Part shown: positions 60,271 to 64,000 of the stretch, one piece after another
Layout of the letters: each line of letters opens with the position of its first letter
Numbering within the stretch: position 1 is the first letter of the stretch
Source of the DNA: an uncultured Bryobacterales bacterium
GTDB taxonomy: Bacteria > Acidobacteriota > Terriglobia > Bryobacterales > UBA6623
Reading direction: 5' to 3'
Assembly (NCBI GenBank): GCA_951813605.1
Contig: OX638379.1
Location: 3,590,062-3,654,061, forward strand
Length of the DNA stretch: 64,000 nt
Program-made: the position numbers and the translations under genes
Notes under the pieces: model-generated
Databases searched by the model: none
What the model saw: the letters and a program-made list of their open reading frames with translations, nothing else
What the model was told of the DNA's origin: nothing

Positions 60271-61674
60271 ATGACGACAGAGTGTAGCACAGCAAGCTTG
60301 GAGTTCGCAGGCTTGCGAAGGCAGCGTGTAGTCGGGCGGTTTGACGGCGGGGAACTGGGGTCGGATGGCGGCGGGCTGCTGCTGCGCGAGCTGGCGCTGC
60401 GGACGGGGCTGTTCCGGCGGTTGAGTGCGTGTTTCCGGGATCACCGCGACCCGCGACGGACGCAGCATGCGCTGGAAGTGCTGCTGGCAGCGCGCGTGCT
60501 GGGGCTGGCGCTGGGCTATGAGGACCTGAACGATCACGACACGTTGCGCCAGAGCAGGCTGTGGTCGCTGCTGTGCGGGGCGGCGGGCCGCGGGCGGCGC
60601 GGGGCGAGCTGGGAGGGCTGGCCGCCGGGCAAGAGCACGCTGAACCGCCTGGAGCTGACGGGGGCGGCGCTGGGTCCCGGGGAACGCTGCAAGAAGATCG
60701 TGGCCGACACCGCGCGGCTGGACGCCCTGCTGGTGGACCTGTTCCTGGACTGGCACGGCGCGCAGCCGGGGCGCATCGTGCTGGACGTGGACGCGACGGA
60801 TGACCCGCTGCATGGCCGGCAGGAAGGCCGCTTCTTCCATGGGTACTGCCGCAGCTACTGTTACTTGCCGCTGTACATCTTCTGCGGCCAGCAGCTGCTG
60901 GGGGCGCGCCTGCGGACGGCGGACCGCGACGCGGCGGAGGGCACGGTGCAGGAGCTGGAACGCATCGTGGGGCGCATCCGGGAGCGCTGGCCGGGGGTGG
61001 AGATCTGGCTGCGCGGGGACAGCGGGTTCTGCCGCGAGGAATTGCTGGCTTGGTGCGAGGCGCAGGGAGTGGAGTATGTGCTGGGAATCGCGCAGAATGC
61101 GCGCTTGAAGCGGAGCCTGGCCCCGGCGATGGAGCGCGCCCGGCAGGCATGCGAGCGGACGGGGCAGGCGGCGCGGGTGTTCCAGGACTTCCGCTACCGG
61201 ACGCTGGACAGCTGGAGCCGCGAGCGGCGCCTGATCGGCAAGGCAGAGCATTTGCCGCGGGGGGCCAGCCCGCGTTTCGTGGTGACGTCGCTGGGGGCCG
61301 GGCGGATGGCGGCGCGCACGCTGTACGAGCAGGTGTACTGCGCGCGGGGCGACATGGAGAACCGCATCAAGGAACAGCAGCTGGCGCTGTTCGCGGATCG
61401 CACCTCGGCGCACACCATGCGGGCCAACCAGCTGCGCCTGTATTTCGCCTCGTTCGCTTACGCGCTGCTGGAGTTGCTGCGACGCCGGGGCCTGCGGGGC
61501 ACGCGGCTGGCGCGGGCGCAATGCGGCACGATCCGCCTGAAGCTGCTCAAGATCGGCGTGCGGATCCGGGTCAGCGTGCGGGCTGTGCGGCTGTCGTTCG
61601 ACGAGGGCTTCCCGGAAGCGGGCCTCTTCGGGCAGGTGCTGGCCCGTCTCCAGAGCCTGCCCCTGCGCTGCTAG
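60271..61674 (+). CDS. IS1380-family transposase, 467 aa
   Basis: A DDE transposase of the IS1380 group: GGELGSDGGGLLLRELALRTGLFRRLSACFRDHRDPRRTQHALEV at the N-terminus, catalytic candidates Asp172/174 (LDVDATDDP), Asp250 (RGDSGFCREELL) and Glu363 (RGDMENRIKE), and the YFASFAYALLELLRR block. The length fits the family. The frame is undamaged and unusually GC-rich and Arg-rich compared with neighbours. Start chosen by homology. Confidence 0.93.
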   Translation: MTTECSTASLEFAGLRRQRVVGRFDGGELGSDGGGLLLRELALRTGLFRRLSACFRDHRDPRRTQHALEVLLAARVLGLALGYEDLNDHDTLRQSRLWSLLCGAAGRGRRGASWEGWPPGKSTLNRLELTGAALGPGERCKKIVADTARLDALLVDLFLDWHGAQPGRIVLDVDATDDPLHGRQEGRFFHGYCRSYCYLPLYIFCGQQLLGARLRTADRDAAEGTVQELERIVGRIRERWPGVEIWLRGDSGFCREELLAWCEAQGVEYVLGIAQNARLKRSLAPAMERARQACERTGQAARVFQDFRYRTLDSWSRERRLIGKAEHLPRGASPRFVVTSLGAGRMAARTLYEQVYCARGDMENRIKEQQLALFADRTSAHTMRANQLRLYFASFAYALLELLRRRGLRGTRLARAQCGTIRLKLLKIGVRIRVSVRAVRLSFDEGFPEAGLFGQVLARLQSLPLRC

Positions 61675-61878
61675 CCGCGGCACTCCAGCCATCGTCTCGA
61701 GCCCCGTCGGAGGTCAGCGGGACCACTGCGTCGGCAGGCCGGGAGGCAAGACAAAACGGACCCCGGCAACCGCGGATCTGGCGACCCTTGCCCGGCCTCT
61801 GCCCGGATCCAGCACCCCACGCAACATTGCCAGGCTATCCAACCACCCCAAATGGACAAAACGCCTCCAAATCCAAAA

Positions 61879-61895
61879 CTCTTGAGAAGGTCGGG
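61879..61895 (-). repeat. IS right terminal inverted repeat
   Basis: Reverse complement reads CCCGACCTTCTCAAGAG, pairing with the left end at 60176-60192. Confidence 0.75.
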
Positions 61896-61899
61896 CTAG
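61896..61899. repeat. target-site duplication CTAG, right copy
   Basis: Second copy of CTAG, next to the IS right end; see the left copy at 60172. Confidence 0.8.
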
Positions 61900-62241
61900 G
61901 TCCGTCTTCGGCCGCAGCACGGCGCCGAAGAACTGCTGCCCCGCCCTGCGCTCTTCCGGAATCAGCACCATCCGGCTGCCGCTGGTGTCCACCAAGAATC
62001 CGATCGCCAGAGGCACCTCCATGTCGTACGAGAGGTCTTGTGCGAAGCAGTCCACCCAGGGAATGAAGTCCTCCCTTCCGAGCCCGGCGCGGCGGCGGCC
62101 TTTGCGATCCCTCGCCGTCGCGAAAGCGTGCAGGACTTGCACGTCGACCGAGAACCCGCCGCCGTCCGTTTCGTTGGCGCGCTAGGCGACGAGCCGGGTC
62201 AGCACCGGAAGAGCCCCGAGCAGGCACGCGGGGAGCTTCGT
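61896..62241 (-). pseudogene. 5' part of the interrupted VWA-domain gene
   Basis: The frame runs LPACLLGALPVLTRLVA (signal-peptide-like), a TAG at 62182-62184, then RANETDGGGFSVDVQVLHAFATARDRKGRR, GFLVDTSGSRMVLIPEERRAGQQFFG and RPKTDLA, where the IS begins. The codon where ATG is expected (62239-62241) is ACG. The intact paralogue (62381-63358) has the same order: DVKVVNVVATVKDRNGRL, GLLVDTSGSQQALIPEERSAG, RPKTDLA. Start loss and the nonsense codon are extra lesions to the IS insertion. Confidence 0.82.
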
Positions 62242-62380
62242 GAAAGTTCTTCGGGCGAGAGGCTAGGCGTCCGGTTCCGGGAATCTGCCTGCTATACGCT
62301 AGTTCGTCCCGTGATCGGCGAGCCGTTCCTAGTCACGACCTGCCGTGCGTCTGCCCGTTTTTCCGGCGTCGTCTGAACCT

Positions 62381-63358
62381 CTAGATCGCGTCAGCGTAGT
62401 ATCCGTCGCGGGCTTGAATCTTGACATTCTTTCGCGGGCTCTTCAACGTGATCTTGCGGAAGCCGGACCGGTCCAGCCCCCCCTTGGGGCTGTAGCCGAT
62501 GCTGTACTGGCTGCGCATCTCGTCTTGGATCTGCTGGAAGATCCCGGAGAGCCGCCTGCTCCGCGACACGCGGAAGGAGCTGCCGCCTGTCTGCTCCGAC
62601 ATCTTCTTGAGGGCACCCGCCCCGGCACCCACGTTGAAGTAGCCACGGGAAGCGAAGTACCGGTCCAGGTACTGGACCGAGTAGATGACGATGTCGGCCC
62701 GCTGCGCAGCCTCGATTGCGCTCTTGAGGCTGACCTTGCTGCCGAAATCGTAACCATCGGATATGACCACCACCGCCTTGCGCCCGACCTGGTTGCGGAA
62801 CATCTCGTCCGCCGCGAGGAAGACGGCGTCGTACAGGGCCGTGCTGGTCTGCTTCTTGCCTCCAGTCGGGTTCGGATGAAAGCCGCCCGTCGGCACTTCC
62901 ACCTCCAACCCGTTCAGGCCGCGCTCCAAGAGCCCCAGCGACGCAGTGTAGTCCTGCAGCAGCTCGACGTTGCGGTCGAAGCTCATCAGGAACGCCAGGT
63001 CCGTCTTCGGGCGAAGCACCGACCGGAAAAAGAGCAGGCCTGCGCTCCGCTCCTCCGGAATCAGCGCCTGCTGGCTGCCGCTGGTGTCGACAAGCAGCCC
63101 GATGGTGAGCGGAAGATCCGTCTGGTGCGCGAAGTAGCGGATATCCTGCCTGGCGCCGTCCTCGGAGAGGATGAAGTCGTCCTTGTCCAAGTCACTGACC
63201 AACCGGCCGTTGCGATCCTTGACGGTCGCGACCACATTGACCACTTTCACGTCCAAGGTAAATGTCGCCTCCCCGCCGGGGGCGCCGACGTCGGACTCTT
63301 GGCCGGCCAAATGGGTCAGCGCCACAAGCGCTATGAGAGAGAATCCTGGCAGCCTCAT
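62381..63358 (-). CDS. secreted VWA-domain protein, acidobacterial type, 325 aa
   Basis: A signal peptide (MRLPGFSLIALVALTHLAGQE) precedes an immunoglobulin-like start (TFTLDVKVVNVVATVKDRNGRLVSDLDKDDFILSEDG), then a von Willebrand A domain with the MIDAS motif DTSGS in GLLVDTSGSQQAL, a Thr in KKQTSTALYDAVFLAADE and Asp in ISDGYDFGSKVS. The C-terminal FQQIQDEMRSQYSIGYSPKGG block is typical of this acidobacterial family. MIDAS-containing proteins bind ligands through a divalent cation, so a surface-adhesion or envelope role is likely. The interrupted gene downstream is its paralogue. Confidence 0.87.
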   Translation of the reverse strand: MRLPGFSLIALVALTHLAGQESDVGAPGGEATFTLDVKVVNVVATVKDRNGRLVSDLDKDDFILSEDGARQDIRYFAHQTDLPLTIGLLVDTSGSQQALIPEERSAGLLFFRSVLRPKTDLAFLMSFDRNVELLQDYTASLGLLERGLNGLEVEVPTGGFHPNPTGGKKQTSTALYDAVFLAADEMFRNQVGRKAVVVISDGYDFGSKVSLKSAIEAAQRADIVIYSVQYLDRYFASRGYFNVGAGAGALKKMSEQTGGSSFRVSRSRRLSGIFQQIQDEMRSQYSIGYSPKGGLDRSGFRKITLKSPRKNVKIQARDGYYADAI

Positions 63359-63419
63359 CCTATATTCGAGAGACGGACGCGCGGTGGCTGCGGTTTCCCA
63401 CCAAATTCGGTCGGCGCGC

Positions 63420-64000
63420 TCATAGGCTTATGGAATCCCACGGCTTGCGAGCCTTGCGACCTAGCATTCGCGAGGCCACCGCGTCGTTGACAAAGTCTTC
63501 CTTTTCAGCATCCCAGACGAGCTTGCGCCCCGCCCTGTAGGCGATGTTGCCGAGATGCGCCACAAGCGAGGACCGGTGGCCGGTCAGTGCGTCCGAGCGA
63601 GGCGCCTCCCCGTCGCGAACGCAGCGGACGAAGTGCTGCGCGTGCAGGGCCGAGGGTTCCGAGCCGCTCCGTCGCGCACGCTTGAGCGCGCTCCGCTCGA
63701 AAGCCTCGCCGCTGCCGAGAGACCCCCCGTACGGCCCGGTCTCGGGAATTACCTCGTAGCCGAGGCGGTCCACGATGAGGGTTCCGTTGCTGCCGTAGAA
63801 CGCCATGCCGTTCGGCCGGTTCTCGGGCCCGCGGGCACCGTGCAACGGCATGCCGGGCGTAAGCCTTCCGATGCTGCCGAACGAATTGACGTTGCAGGTC
63901 TCGTAGCTGAGTACGAAGCCAGGGTACTCGTACGTCACCTGCAGGACATCGGGCTGGTCGCCCATGCCGCTGACGGCGAATCGCCCGCCGGCAGCGGTGA
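63420..64000 (-). CDS. Gfo/Idh/MocA-family oxidoreductase, C-terminal part (truncated by window)
   Basis: The visible 193 residues are the C-terminal domain: SGMGDQPDVLQVTYEYPGFVLSYETCNVN, GTLIVDRLGYEVIPE, ALHAQHFVRCVRDGEAPRSD and GNIAYRAGRKLVWDAEKEDF. This tail is characteristic of the exported acidobacterial/planctomycete Gfo/Idh group also represented at 7864-9117. The NAD-binding domain and the leader are beyond base 64000. The stop lies 61 nt from the VWA gene start, both on the minus strand, so the VWA gene is not its downstream operon partner without a gap. Confidence 0.85.
   Translation of the reverse strand, partial: TAAGGRFAVSGMGDQPDVLQVTYEYPGFVLSYETCNVNSFGSIGRLTPGMPLHGARGPENRPNGMAFYGSNGTLIVDRLGYEVIPETGPYGGSLGSGEAFERSALKRARRSGSEPSALHAQHFVRCVRDGEAPRSDALTGHRSSLVAHLGNIAYRAGRKLVWDAEKEDFVNDAVASRMLGRKARKPWDSISL

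Larger units (their letters stand above)
60176..61895 (+). mobile_element. complete IS1380-family insertion sequence, 1720 bp
   Basis: The ends are imperfect inverted repeats: CCCGGATTTCTCACGAG at 60176-60192 and CCCGACCTTCTCAAGAG read from 61895 to 61879, 13 of 17 identical. A 4-bp target duplication (CTAG) flanks it, one intact transposase gene fills it, and about 220 bp follow the gene. It sits inside a VWA-domain gene. Intact ends, intact gene and exact duplication point to recent movement. Confidence 0.9.

Noticed and set aside
60172-61692. A 506-codon minus-strand ORF across the insertion sequence.
   Set aside because: Gln/Pro/Arg-rich antisense frame of the transposase gene.

Overview
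The window looks like a chromosomal segment of an acidobacterium, probably order Bryobacterales or a relative. This is inferred from gene content: a 1154-residue TonB-dependent receptor with an N-terminal carboxypeptidase-regulatory-like domain, VWA-domain secreted proteins, exported Gfo/Idh/MocA oxidoreductases with twin-arginine-type leaders, sulfatases, PQQ-type propellers, a DUF6941 remnant and the bacillithiol deacetylase BshB1. The DNA is GC-rich throughout. There is no rRNA gene, no convincing tRNA gene and no CRISPR array.

Layout. 1-4.0 kb is accessory: a HigB-type toxin cut by the window edge, small conserved hypotheticals, a DUF6941 gene broken by an in-frame TGA, two tandem Sel1-repeat proteins and an ankyrin protein. 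4.0-6.7 kb is a prophage-derived island: LexA/CI-like repressor, divergent Cro-like HTH, two tiny ORFs, an ERF single-strand annealing protein and a RecB/Cas4-like nuclease broken by an in-frame TAA. 6.7-18.7 kb carries exported sugar-processing genes: two Gfo/Idh oxidoreductases, an esterase, an aldose-epimerase-like protein, a sulfatase, an EEP hydrolase, a propeller, a mannonate-dehydratase-like isomerase and a GH51 arabinofuranosidase. 18.7-22.9 kb is a gene graveyard: IS256 and IS3 transposase scraps and a decayed pentapeptide-repeat gene beside an intact secreted HNH nuclease and an unusual coiled-coil/Cys-cluster protein. 22.9-37.7 kb continues carbohydrate and inositol use: M81 metallopeptidase-like protein, lipoprotein sulfatase, IolE-like isomerase, SSS transporter, IolD, DUF5060 glycosidase-like protein, a 945-residue propeller/DUF3604 protein and another propeller.

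38-64 kb holds the TonB receptor (clear sigma70-type promoter and a strong 3' hairpin), a heterodimeric ABC exporter, an ABC-2 permease with a DUF420 protein, a rhodanese/small protein/phosphoesterase operon, a DUF4389 protein, a third propeller, housekeeping genes (TsaC/Sua5-type protein, uvrC, trpG/pabA), a second mannonate-dehydratase-like gene, an ABC ATPase overlapping bshB1, and a VWA gene destroyed by a complete IS1380-family element whose target site can be reconstructed to the base. An intact VWA paralogue and a truncated Gfo/Idh gene end the window.

Taken together, the genes suggest a heterotroph that takes up and desulfates or degrades complex glycans and polyols (TonB receptor, sulfatases, GH51, GH-like DUF5060 protein, uronate and inositol enzymes, sodium symporter), with a mobile-element load and several recently inactivated genes. 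That pattern is common in host-associated or niche-restricted bacteria, but the lifestyle itself is inference.
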